The notes beneath the pieces are model-generated. The model saw only the letters and a program-made list of their open reading frames with translations, was not told the origin of the DNA and made no database searches. Shown here piece by piece: positions 24,801 through 35,275 of a DNA stretch of 64,000 bases. How positions within the stretch are numbered: the first letter of the stretch is position 1; every line of letters begins with the position of its first letter. Source of the stretch: Dryocosmus kuriphilus (lineage: Eukaryota; Arthropoda; Insecta; Hymenoptera; Cynipidae); the NCBI GenBank assembly GCA_038277395.1, contig CM076193.1:143581813-143645812 (forward strand). The letters are read 5' to 3'. The position numbers and the translations under genes are program-made.

Positions 24801-27773
24801 AAATTTTTGACTCTATCAGTGTTAATTTCGTCGAAAAAAACTTTTTCCAAAATTGATACTCAAATAATGTATATAAACACAGTTTATTTTCTTCTTGTGC
24901 ATTTTCCAAATTTTCAGTCCGATATTTGATTTACCAAGAAAGTTCTTAGCTTCCAAAAAAGAATTGATAAACCCTAAAAATTGAGGTCGGTAATATAGGT
25001 ATTTTAGTGTGTAACATGCCCTTAAATAAAAAAGATTTGAGGTAAAAATTATAAATATTTTAAAAATATATTTTTCTAAAAGGATTGCGACCCAAACTGA
25101 CCAGACAACGGTGCCCCATAAAATTATTTATCAATTTTTAAAAAATGCAGAGCGATATCTTGATTTACCTTATTTTAAACAGATGGAAAGAAGTACGTGG
25201 GACGGTCGGTAATCCGTGACATCATAATGGACTACATACACTTAATATTATAAAATTATTTGTAAAAATAAAAGAATATTAAAAAATCTCAAATAAAAAT
25301 AAAAATCTTCTGCTAATATATTTACCAAAAGTTGATCATCGATCATCGAAAGAAATCTTACAAGTGGACTTGTAACATGTGAACAATAAGCCACGGGGGC
25401 TAAGGCATGCATTGATATAATTTTGTCATTATATTCAGGCAATTCAGAAGCCATTACGAAAAAACTTGTAGTGCCTTGACTGTGACCAATATAAAAAATC
25501 TTTTTGTTTCCAGTTTTTTTCAAAATGAAGTCAATCATTGCTGGTAGATCTCTTAGGCCAATTTCATGCCAGCTGTTAAAAAAAATACGAATTATAATTA
25601 TATGACCCTATTAATAACCCTTACTTAATATTATAATTTATAATCTAAGAATAATTTTTTTTTCAATTTAAAACAAAAAACGATCTACAATAAATTGTGT
25701 GAGAGTTAATAGCTTTGTTCGGATCTAATTTTAAAAATATCAGTAAAGTAATAAAAATAATGGAAAAAAAGTTTTGAGGCCATGTTAAACTTACCCGATT
25801 CCTACCTTGCCGACATTTTCTCGCAACAACTTACGTCTAGACGAATTGAAATATGAAGCCGAAAATTTTGAAAATTAAATAAAAAGACCTAAGAATAATT
25901 TTTTTAGTCCTAAATTTTTGAAATTACAAAAAAAAATCCAAAAACTTTCCAGAAATAATTTTTCTTTTTTTTTTTTGAAATTCCAAAAATGTGAGTCGGT
26001 AAAGTAGGAACCGTTCAGTTACGAACTGGCCTTAAGAAAGGTTCTTTGAAAACTGTTTTTCACAAAAATGTACAGTTTTACCTAAAGGACCAAAATTCTT
26101 CTTGGTTAATGGAAGAATTAAGATGTTTTCGGCAATATTTATTTCCTCTGACATTTCCTATCCAAACATCGTATCCTGCATCTGCTAAAATATATCCTAG
26201 AACAAAAATTTCTTTTGTTAAATTTTCTTATTTTTTTATACAAAATTAAATAACAAATTTATATTAGATATTAAACTTTTTTAAATTTGATATATTGCAT
26301 AGTTTTCTTAAATTATGTTTAAACTTAGTACAATTTATTTACATATGTACTATTATAAAAATTCTTTTGAGCATACCGAGGGCTTTTCCTGGACCCAAAA
26401 TAATCCAATCAGCCGAACTCATAAGAATTCCATGCATAAGAAGGACAGCTGGTTTTCCCTTGGGATTTGCATTTTTTTTAGGTCCAGTTATCCTATGGAT
26501 TTCTAAAATGTAATTGTCATAAGTGAGCACTGTATGTGTTTCTGGATTGTAGCCATATTTATCAATTAGTTCAACCTAAAAAAAAATTTTTAAATCTACT
26601 TGACATAAAAAATTGTATATTTAACAAGCAAAATTATTATTTTCTATTTGTTTTATTCTATAGTTTTTTTAATTTCACATTGCGTGTTTGCTCGAAATTG
26701 ATTTACAATAATCTCATTCGGTTCTAAGGGATTTACAAAAATTTTCGAATTTGACACTATTTCAAATATTTGACAGAATTTTAACAATTTCAAAAGAATT
26801 GAAATATTTCGAAGTAATATAGTTATGAGATTTACATAATAGGATATTTTGAATGATTTCAAATATTACAAAAAAAGTTAATGGATTGTAAAATATTTTA
26901 TATATTTCAATTTGAATTTTGAAGAAATTCCATAGGATTTCATAGGAAGTTTCATAGGATTTTAAGAAAATTCACAGGATTTTTATAAACTTCAAAGCCT
27001 TTCACGAGATTTTATGTGATTTTAGAGATTTTAAAAGAATTAGAAAAAATGTTCATATGATTTGAAGCGATTTCAATGGAATTCAAAAGATTTCAAAAGA
27101 TTGAGGCGAATTCAAAGATTTTGAGCGATTACAAAATATATCAAGAAATTTTTTAATATTTTACGATACTTCAAAATATTTATATGTATTCACGTATTTT
27201 CATCGAAGGTGTACACCTCAGATTTGAAGAGCGATTAAACCCTCGTACAAAATTTTTCAAAATTATAATATTTTCTCAACTGACAAGCCCTTTTTTCTTA
27301 TATTATTTAAAAAATAAAGTATTTAAAATAAATCGACTAAACTATTGTTTACTCAAGATTCCTGTTACCTAGATTTACCGACATCTAGAAAATTCGGTTC
27401 GTGTCCGTGCTAAATTTAGACATTTAGAAGATTCCACACAGATGTGGTAGATCATTTCATTATAGAGTAAATTGATTTTGAAAAATTGTCTTAAATTAAC
27501 ACAGACACAAATGCTCGAATGCTCTAAAACTCGATAAATGTAGGTAACAGGAATTTTGAATTAAATTTGCCTCAAATATATTTTAAATTCCTTAAAACTT
27601 ACAGTAGTAAGTTTAGCATCAACAGTGGGTTTCTTTAGAGCTTTCACAATATCTTGCACATCCACTTTATCCAGAAAATCCAAATATTCCACTTCCGGTA
27701 TTACTTTTGCATTCGTCGATAAAATAAACAAGAAAAAAGGAATTATGAAATTTTTTGTATTTAATCTCAACAT
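21810..27773 (-). CDS. Acid lipase (lysosomal/gastric lipase family), copy 2
   Basis: Eight exons, 27773-27603, 26575-26377, 26196-26082, 25572-25326, 22661-22503, 22428-22344, 22262-22120 and 21977-21810, give 428 codons with exactly the exon lengths and phases of copy 1. I chose the ATG at 27773 because it aligns with copy 1; the more upstream in-frame codon is TTG. A signal peptide covers about residues 1-22. Ser193 lies in GHSQG, Asp367 in NDWLA and His398 in NHLDF. The oxyanion-side motif LLMHG and the C-terminal NETTN are shared with copy 1. All parts look intact, so the enzyme should be secreted or lysosomal and active. Intron 4 (2.7 kb) carries foldback elements. Confidence 0.92.
23195..24475. 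mobile_element. Nested foldback element
   Basis: Inverted arms share GGTGAACCCTCCGATTTCGT (about 23209-23228, mirrored at about 24443-24462) and a long phrase with AATCAGCGCATCAAA. The element lies inside the larger foldback 22710-25217. Sequences related to its arms recur at 31735-31960 and 33960-34040. Confidence 0.75.
23538..23840. repeat. C-rich minisatellite, about four units of 72-80 bp
   Basis: Units start GTAACTAGTCAGTGAATG, pass through a variable run of C, and end near TTGAACGTATTTTC. The C runs at about 23709-23726 and 23790-23800 vary in length between units. It lies in the middle of the nested foldback element. Confidence 0.85.
26760..27180. repeat. Degenerate GATTTCAAA-type repeats
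   Basis: Many imperfect copies of words like GATTTCAAAAGATT fill the first intron of lipase 2. Similar low-complexity tracts occur at about 48220-49170. No coding potential is seen. Confidence 0.6.
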
Positions 27774-27823
27774 CGTGAAATTGATCAATCTCAAACTAAC
27801 TTCCTCCTCGTATTTCCGATTAA

Positions 27824-27831
27824 TTTATATA
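27824..27831 (-). promoter_or_regulatory. TATA box of lipase 2
   Basis: TATATAAA on the minus strand lies about 50 bases upstream of the ATG at 27773, leaving a 5' UTR of about 20 bases if transcription starts at the usual distance. Confidence 0.6.
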
Positions 27832-27849
27832 CTCGGGGATCTTTGATTA

Positions 27850-28713
27850 CAAATGTCGCATGGACGACTATGTACGCACATCCTCAACTTTCTAATAATC
27901 CTTCCAAAATCTTCACTTCATCTTTATAATTGATAAAAGGGAATTCTTTCTGATTTTAAAAATTGTAATCAATCAGAGTCAAATCGTTTAAATCTCTCAC
28001 CCTCCTCACGGATTTTCCTTTCAATTTCATATACAGCAGTTAAGAAATAATGACAAGTTGCAACATTATCACTGACATTATTGGCACTGATTATTATTGC
28101 AATGATTCATTGACAATCATCTCATCAATCATTGAAAGATTATATCGTTTCGTGAAAAAAATAAATGTTTACCAATTTTTTGCATATTTTACTCTCTTCA
28201 ATCATATTTAATTTTAAAACAAAAAAATGTCTAATCTAATTTAAGATCGGATTTTTTAAATAAGAATTATTTGCAACACATTGTTTCTGGATTAAAATTA
28301 GAGGCAGATATAAAATTCATTCGAGATCTGTATTAGAAAGTTATCTGTATAGCAAAGCTAATAGAGACCTTATCTTAAATTTTCTCCCTTCTACCTATAA
28401 ATACCTTGAAAGTAACTTTTAATGCAACGTAGAAAGGAAAGAGTGGGGAAAAGATGATACGATTTTGTTCTCTGACCTATTTAAAGTAATATCAGTCATC
28501 ACGTACATTTTAGAAAAAGATTGATTCATGTGTTTACAGTGGGAATTAATATCAAACAACAAGAATGACAAACAATAATGTTTGAAAACCTACCTACAGT
28601 CACAGAAGAACAAGAGTGTTTCTACATAGAAATAAGATAGATTAAATAAAAGAGGTGTAAAAAATATCTAAATCTAAAAACCTTTTTTAACGTCCAACAT
28701 CAAAATCGAAATT
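27850..28713. other. Unannotated intergenic DNA
   Basis: AT-rich sequence between lipase 2 and a long hairpin. No gene, RNA or repeat is recognised. Confidence 0.45.
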
Positions 28714-28853
28714 AAAGGTTAGTAAAAGATAAAAAAGCCAACTATCCGATCAAATTTGGACAACAAATTTTTTTATGAATTTTTCTAAAAACCGTTTTTC
28801 AAAGTTGTCCAAATTTGATCGGATAGTTGGCTTTTTATCTTTTACCAACCTTT
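28714..28853. repeat. Long hairpin with 50-bp arms
   Basis: Positions 28714-28764 and 28804-28853 are inverted copies differing by one base and one indel, around a 39-base loop. The core is GCCAACTATCCGATCAAATT. It may be a small MITE or a hairpin RNA source; nothing in the sequence decides between these. Confidence 0.9.
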
Positions 28854-29018
28854 GATCTTAAGATACACTTTTCAATCTGGAGATTTTTTGACAAATTTTC
28901 TAGCTTCTTGCGAAGGTACATTTTTCTTACTTTTTTTTAACCAAATTGTAGAAAATTACAATAGAATAAATAACAATCAAAAAGAACGCTGATTAATAAC
29001 ACAAGCGTATAAGATTTT

Positions 29019-29568
29019 CCCCACTGATATTTGAAGGTGTTTTTTCATGTAATTTTTCGCGCTTTTGAGATATTCTACCCTGAAAGTATAAAAAGGCCGT
29101 TTTTCAGTTTGTGACACAAAAATTTGCTTGATAGTGACTATCAGTAGAATTATAACAAATTTTTTATTTTTGGTCCGCCATATTTGATCCGTTATTTTGA
29201 AAATTTTAATTCTGACCCCAAATTCGTAATCAGCGACCCAGAAAATTTCTTGATAGAGAGTTCTGGGGAAATTGATCTCATGAAACGTTTGGACTCAGAA
29301 AATGGAATTTGTTTATATATAAAAGGTCCTACAGTTGTAAATATTTAACCATATCAAAAGCCATGTATGTGAATTTCCGTAGATTTTTTCACGAGGAATC
29401 CGAATCGCGTTTCGAAGTTATTTTCATCTGAATATGCCGAAAAACTGCCTTTTTATACATTCAGGTTAGAATATCTTAAAATCTTGACGTATATAGACAA
29501 ATTCTGCTGCTAGATTCGGATTCAGCGCGAAAAATTACGTAAGAAAACACCTTTAGATCACAGTAGGG
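29019..29568. mobile_element. MITE-like element, about 550 bp
   Basis: The left end (CCCCACTGATATTTGAAGG) and the reverse complement of the right end (CCCTACTGTGATCTAAAGG) align and continue through TAATTTTTCGCGC. Further in, paired phrases around GTATAAAAAGGC are also inverted. There is no coding capacity and no clear target duplication. Confidence 0.65.
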
Positions 29569-29569
29569 A

Positions 29570-30160
29570 AACCAAAGTCTCTTTTTTGTAGGCCTGTGTA
29601 ATTCTTCACATCCTAATTTAGTTTGTCAAAAAAAGAGATTTACAAACAATATTAGATTTTTTTAAAGTTAAAAAATATACAGTAAAGTAAAGTAAAATGC
29701 AAATCAAAAGTTAGACTTATTTTTTAAAAGTAGTTTTGAGAAATGCATTTTCAACTCAATTAAAAAAACAATGTTAAATTCTTCTTTTGAAGGTCTTTCT
29801 TTTTAAAATTTTGTAATCCTAAAGAACTCTATTGTAAAATTTTTTAATTTTGAATGACTATAAAATTTGAAATTCTTCAACTTTGAAAACATCAAACTTG
29901 AAATGTGACTTTCCTGTCAGACTTCAATCTGAAATACTAAACATACTTTTAATATTAAATATAAAGAGCTTAGATCATCAAACTACCTAAAATAAAAGAC
30001 TAAAATTGTAAAGTGTTTACGTAAAGTTCCAGAAGAAATTTTTCAGTCCTAGAGACTTCACATTTAAAAATTTCTCTATTTCAGTTTAATTTTCTGGAAA
30101 TGAGATTAATTTACATTGAATAAACTTAAATTGTATTGAATTCAGTTAAAGTTAGTCGAA
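29570..30160. other. Unannotated AT-rich spacer
   Basis: No gene or clear repeat seen. Confidence 0.45.
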
Positions 30161-30164
30161 ACCA

Positions 30165-30440
30165 GTGAAAAAGGTCAAAACTTTATGGTCAGAGGTTAGA
30201 GTTCAAAGGTTGAAAGGTCATAAATCAGAAATAAAATGTCAAAGATCAGGGGTTAAAGGCAAACGTTAGAGGTCAAGGATAAAAGTTAAGGGGTTTAAAT
30301 AAAAAATAAGGACAAACATGAAAGGTCATTTGTTAAGGTCAGGAGTTAAAGGTCAATGGTTAAAGTCAAAGGAGAGAGATCATAAGTCATTTTTCAAATA
30401 TGAAAGGTCAAAAATGGCATCATAGGTCAAAACGCTCTTT
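30165..30440. repeat. Degenerate AGGTCA-rich repeat
   Basis: Imperfect repeats of AAAGGTCA-like words include about eight exact AGGTCA hexamers. A related tract lies at 45890-46075. Each tract lies just 3' of a proline-rich family gene, followed by a shared TATAAAGTAAAGTA stretch, so it was duplicated along with those genes. Confidence 0.7.
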
Positions 30441-30639
30441 CCCCTCTTAACCTTTACCTTTCCACACTTCCTACGTAACCCCAAATATAAAGTAAAGTAA
30501 AAAATTGTCTCTAAGTAATATTTTTTATTTTCAACAATTATTTAATTCAAAAATTTGTTTTACATAGAAACTAGTTTGATAGATTTAAATGAATTGTGTT
30601 TTATCTCCTTTTTCAGCGGAAACACTATTTCCCTGGGTT

Positions 30640-31356
30640 ATTGTATCCAGAATATCTACCATCATTGAAAAAATCAACTTAATGATATCCTTTACCAGGT
30701 GGTCGATGAGCAACTTCTACAGAAAGCAACCAGGAAGATAAAAAACAGGATATTGAGAACCAGGATGATAAGAACCAAGATTTTGAAAACCTTGATGATA
30801 AAAGACAGGATAGTGATAATCAGGATATTGAGGACCAAGGTGATGAGTTACTGGAGGCTTGGGAATTATAGGAACAGACTTTGCAGTTGATGAATATATC
30901 ATTTTAGGAACTTATACTTTAGGGACAGTCAGGTCTCAGTTTAGTTCCAACATAAAATTTTGAGATTTTTAACTTGAGGAGCTTAAATTTGAAAATTTGA
31001 AGGATTTTAGATTGGGAAATTTCAAACTTGAAATTATTTGTATACAAACCACCACTTTGAGAGCCAGGGGGATGACGATCAAGATTTAGATCTAGATCAG
31101 AAAATTGACTGTTCTTTTTCTTTGTCACTTTTAGCAGTACCCGATCAACTTGAATCTGTGAAAAACATCAGAGATTTGAGTTTTTTTTTAATTATTCAAC
31201 TATATTAAGTCTTCCAACCATTTTTTCAACCTAAGTGTTATCAATATTTTGAGCAATTGGAATTATATTTTTAATTGATGAAATTATACGTACCGAGAGA
31301 ATTAAGTACAATAAAGGCCATAAAGTTGAGAAGGATAGTACCAAAACAATCCTCAT
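30640..31356 (-). pseudogene. Secreted proline-rich family member, decayed (copy C)
   Basis: Exon 1 (31356-31294) encodes a hydrophobic start beginning MRIVLVLSFS, ending at GTACGT. Exon 2 (31155-31050) encodes a Lys-rich stretch, then DLDLNLDRHPPGSQ, and is in phase with exon 1. The last exon lacks a clear acceptor. Its frame (about 30903-30717) has the family's IYSS..SVPIIPKPP region and proline/tyrosine repeats. It then shifts frame, and the tail HRPPGKGYH reads into TAA where relatives have CAA, before DGRYSGYNNPGK. The whole copy is homologous to 35479-37998. I infer a pseudogene. The family's function is unknown. Confidence 0.6.
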
Positions 31357-31379
31357 TTTTTATAGATGATGTAGGGTGT

Positions 31380-31734
31380 TTTCTTTGAAAATTTTTTCAA
31401 TAAACTGTATAGAATTATGAAATCTGGTCTCGAATAAGCTATGCGAGTTAATAAATATCACAAGATTTGTGGATATAAGTAATTTTGCATCTTAATAAAA
31501 AAAAAAACATTGTATAGGAAACATTTTCGCACATAAGTGTGTGTACTTTGCACGATCTATGTTTTCACAATATAAACCTTTGAAAGAATTTTATCAATTT
31601 TATAAGAACAGCTTTAAATTGACTCATTAACACAATTGTTGGAATCCTTCGATAATTTTATTTTGACCTTTGTTCAATATAGTCCAATTAATTATATGTG
31701 AATTTCTGAAATTTTAATGCTTTCCGTTAATTTG
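31380..31734. other. 5' flank of proline-rich copy C
   Basis: This resembles the 5' flank of copy B at 38000-38260, so the duplication included upstream sequence. No other feature is seen. Confidence 0.45.
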
Positions 31735-32063
31735 GAAGGATAAGGTTTCGAAAACGTCGGACATCCGATGGTTTTGAAACTATACGTATACTTGTGTATT
31801 TTGATAAGCTGATGATGAATATGATAGTGAAAGTTGGCACAAACTTAATCTTAATGCAAAAACCATTTAAAAACCGTTGACAAATATGATTTTTTGCATT
31901 TATATCAGTAAAAACAAAAAAATTCGTAAAATATTTCAAATTAAGCCTGTAGTTTACACTAAAAGCACATATTTTCAGTTTTATACATTTTTAGACCACA
32001 TGTGACATTTTTTGAGATATTCGTTCTTGAAGATAGAAAATCACACAGATGTTTATTTCACAG

Positions 32064-32543
32064 TATTTCTGTGATTAGTCACAGGGGTCACTGTAGTCAC
32101 CTTTCCCGTAAAACACTGGGAAGGGATAGAAATATGACTTAAAGTATTTATTTGAGCAATCTCAGGGGTGCCTATTCGCCCCCCTCCCCCTCTAAAACAC
32201 TGGAAAGGGTTAAGGGTGTGACTACAACTATTTTTGTGGCCAGTCACAACGATTCTTCCCCCAAAACCACGGGAAAGGGGTAGGGGTGTGACTTGAAGTA
32301 TTTATACGGCCAGTCACATGGGTACCCCTCGTGCAAATCACTTGAAAGAGGTAGGGGTGTGACTTCAAGTATTTCTGGGACCAGTCACATGGGTGTCTTT
32401 CCGCCCACCGCAAAACACTGGAAAAGGGATAGGGGCGTGACTTCAAGTATTTCTGTGACCTGTCACAGGAGTGCTTGCCCGCTCCTCTAAAGACACGGAA
32501 AAGGGTTAGGGATAACTTCAAGTATTCATGTGGCAATCACACC
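32064..32543. repeat. Minisatellite, about 6.5 units of 70-85 bp
   Basis: Each unit begins TATTTCTGTGACCAGTCACA or similar, has a C-rich middle and ends near GGGGTGTGACTTCAAG. It lies directly beside the mariner insertion. Confidence 0.85.
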
Positions 32544-32554
32544 TAAATTACGTA

Positions 32555-33876
32555 CGAGGTGTGATCAAAAAGTAAGGTGACTTTTTATTTTTATCAAGAA
32601 AATATTTATTTATTTATCAATATTGATGTTGTCCCCTTCAAAGTAATCCCCCTCGGATATAACACATTTGCGCCAGCGCTTTTTTCAATCCTCAAAGCAT
32701 TTTTGATAAGCACTTTTTGGTATAGCCTTCAGCTCTTCCAGCGATGCGGTCTTTATCTCCTCAATCGTCGCAAAACGCCGTCCTTTCATGATTCTTTTCA
32801 GTTTTGGAAACAGGAAAAAGTCGCAGGGAGACAAATCTGGTGAATAAGGTGGCTGAGGCATGATCATGGTGTTATTATTGGCCAAAAAATTACGAACAAG
32901 CAATGACGTGTGAGCTGGAACATTATCGTGGTGCAATAACCATGACTGGTTTTTCCACAATTCCGGGCGTTTTTTTCGTATTCCTTCACGCAAACGGCGC
33001 ATAACTTCAAGATAATATTCTTTATTAACTGTAAGACCTTGTGGTAAGAACTCCTGATGCACTACGCCACGATAATCGAAGAAAACGGTAAGCAAAACCT
33101 TGACATTTGATCGAACTTGGCGTGCTTTTTTTGGTCTTGGTGATCCAGAATGCTTCTGGTGGGACGATTGTGCCTTAGTTTCGACGTCATAACCATATAC
33201 CCATGTTTTATCACCTGTTATGATCCTTTTGAGCAAGTCTGGGTCGCCGTTGACGTCATTCAACAGCTCCTGAGCGATGCTCACGCGACGGTTCTTTTGG
33301 TCAAAGTTTAGCAATTTCGGAACAAACTTCGCTGACACACGTATCATGACCCAAATATCCACTAAAATTGCTTGGCACGAGCCAAACGAGATGCCGACAT
33401 CATGAGCAACTTCTCTAATGGTAATTCGAAGATTCGCCAACACTATTTTCTTCACTTCTTCAACGTTTTCATCAATTGTTGACGTGCTGGGACGTCCAGG
33501 GCGAGCTTCGTCATTAACACCTTCTCGGCCTTCCCGAAAGAGCTTGTACCACCTATAAACATTTTTTTTACTCAGAGTACACTCACCGTATGCCACTGTC
33601 AACATTTCAAGTGTTTTGGAGCACTTAATTCCATTTTTTACACAAAATTGGATGAAAATTCTTTGATCCATTTTTTTCGACAGCAGAAAATTGCCGAGCA
33701 CGCAAAACACTTCTAACCTTTATGCCTCTCACAAACAAACAAAAAATGCTATATAGCTGAAACTGTGCACATATGTTTGGGACGAGTGTACCAACATAAG
33801 TAAAAAAGAAAACAAATATCAACTGTACGCATCCCGCGAAATTCAAAAAGTCACCTTACTTTTTGATCGCACCTCG
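32555..33876 (-). mobile_element. Mariner element 1
   Basis: The inverted ends are CGAGGTGTGATCAAAAAGTA on the left and CGAGGTGCGATCAAAAAGTA (reverse complement) on the right. A TA flanks the left end; the right flank reads CA, one change from the expected TA duplication. Its 1,322-bp length fits the family. Confidence 0.92.
32610..33671 (-). pseudogene. Mariner transposase, one premature stop
   Basis: The frame from the ATG at 33671 runs 328 codons to a TGA at 32685-32687, where relatives have Trp (…CFED then stop), and continues in the same frame for 24 more codons to TAA at 32610. The N-terminal helix-turn-helix DNA-binding region has YRWYKLFREGRE and DEARPGRPS. The catalytic D,D34D residues lie in TGDKTWV, HHDNVPAHTS and YSPDLSPCDFFLF. 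The usual Glu after the first Asp is Lys here. It cuts and pastes the element at TA sites when active; this copy is probably dead or weak. Confidence 0.88.
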
Positions 33877-34059
33877 CATGTCCTGACTTCTTGTTGTTTT
33901 TATTCGAAAACTTGAAATAGAAGGGCAAAGCGGTAAAGAAAAATTTTGTTGGGTCTTTTGACTTTGAAAATAAAATTCGTGCCCATTTTCACTATTATAT
34001 TCGTAATCAGCGCATCAAAATACTTAGTTATATGTAGTTTTCTTAACTTTTAAATATTT

Positions 34060-34329
34060 TAAACATAAAAACCGTCTTTTTATAAAAAGGGTTTGATGGA
34101 TATTTTTATTTGTCTTAAAATGTCCATAGGATCTTTATATTTCAAAAGTTCCAGAGGTCTTATTCATGAACCGATTCTTAAGTTTTTTCAAATCAATTTT
34201 GCATTTCTTTTATTGTTATAAGCAAATTAATGGATAAAAATGGTATTTTCTGTATTTTCGGTAGTTGAATCCGTTATTGATACTGATTTCGTTATTAAAT
34301 TGTCTAAAACTGATGACTAGTTACGACCA
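34060..34329. other. AT-rich spacer
   Basis: Nothing recognised. Confidence 0.4.
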
Positions 34330-35275
34330 AACGCTAATCTATAAACATTTTTCTTTTTATAAACAATTTTTGTAAACAAGCTCACTAATTTGGCATTTTT
34401 ATAGATAGAACATTTTTCGTTTCTACGAAATAATTTATTTTTACCTCAAGAATAATATTTTGATACAATATATATTGCAATTCAACAGCAATTATCATTG
34501 TTATAAACGACTGTTATAAACAAATTCACATATTTTGCATTTCTTTTACACATACAAATTTTATCTTCTTCGGACTATTAGAAACAAATGCACATATGTG
34601 GCATTTTTTAATATAGAACAATATTCAACAATATTTAACTTAAGAACAATATCTTGACGTAATGGATTTTTATTTTTAAAAAATTGTATTTCTTATAAAC
34701 TAATGCTATAAATAATAAATTCACTTATTTAGCATGTTTTACCATAGACATTTTTTTGCAGAATTATTGAAAGGAATAATAATTCTAAACAAAAGTTTGA
34801 CACTCAAAAACTTTTATTACTAATTAATTATTGATGTCTTTAACAATTCTTAATAACAATTCTTATAAAAAATTTGATCGAAAAAATTTCTACTTTAAAA
34901 AATGCTAAATAAGTGCATTTTTTATAACAGTTGTTTATAGTAATTACAATTTTTGTTAAATTGCATTTTATTGTGTCATAATATTATTCTTAGGATGAAA
35001 AGAAACGATTCCGCAAAAGGAATCTATACGTAAAAAAATGTAAAATAAGTGCATCTTATTAAAAAAATTATTTATACCAATAAAAATTGTTGTTGAATTT
35101 CAATCTATTGTGTCAAAATGCAATGAATTTGTTCCATAGAAAATAGATTTTCTAACTATAAAAATGCGTTGTTGTTGCTGAACATCAATCTATTGTTTAA
35201 AAGTATTATCTATTATCTATTTCTCGTTTTATCTATTAAAATGCCAAAAAAGTTAGTTTTTTAAAATTTCTTGTA
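34330..35275. repeat. Degenerate inverted repeat, likely foldback relic
   Basis: Words such as TTGGCATTTTTATAGATAGA and TTTATAAACAA repeat in forward sense in 34330-34780 and in reverse sense (AATGCTAAATAAGTGCATTT) in 34860-35275. The two halves therefore mirror one another around about 34820. There is no coding content. Confidence 0.55.

Larger units (their letters stand above)
22710..25217. mobile_element. Foldback element in intron 4 of lipase 2
   Basis: The ends are inverted copies beginning around ATTACCGACCGTCCCA and continuing for well over 100 bp (a GACCAGACAACGGTGCC phrase at about 25089-25105 pairs with its mirror near 22830-22845). Copy 1 of the lipase gene has no such insertion in its intron 4, where host sequence runs through TTATGATATT. 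There is no coding capacity. The target duplication could not be defined. Confidence 0.75.
31735..34060. mobile_element. Foldback-like relic related to the 23195-24475 element
   Basis: The left part (31735-31960) and right part (33960-34040, reverse sense, AATCAGCGCATCAAAATACT) match the arms of the element at 23195-24475. Between them are a minisatellite and a mariner. The ends are degenerate and no target duplication was found. Confidence 0.55.

Noticed and set aside
27774..27794. Upstream extension of the lipase 2 start
   Set aside because: The in-frame upstream codon is TTG. The ATG at 27773 aligns with the start of the paralogue and follows a TATA box at normal distance.
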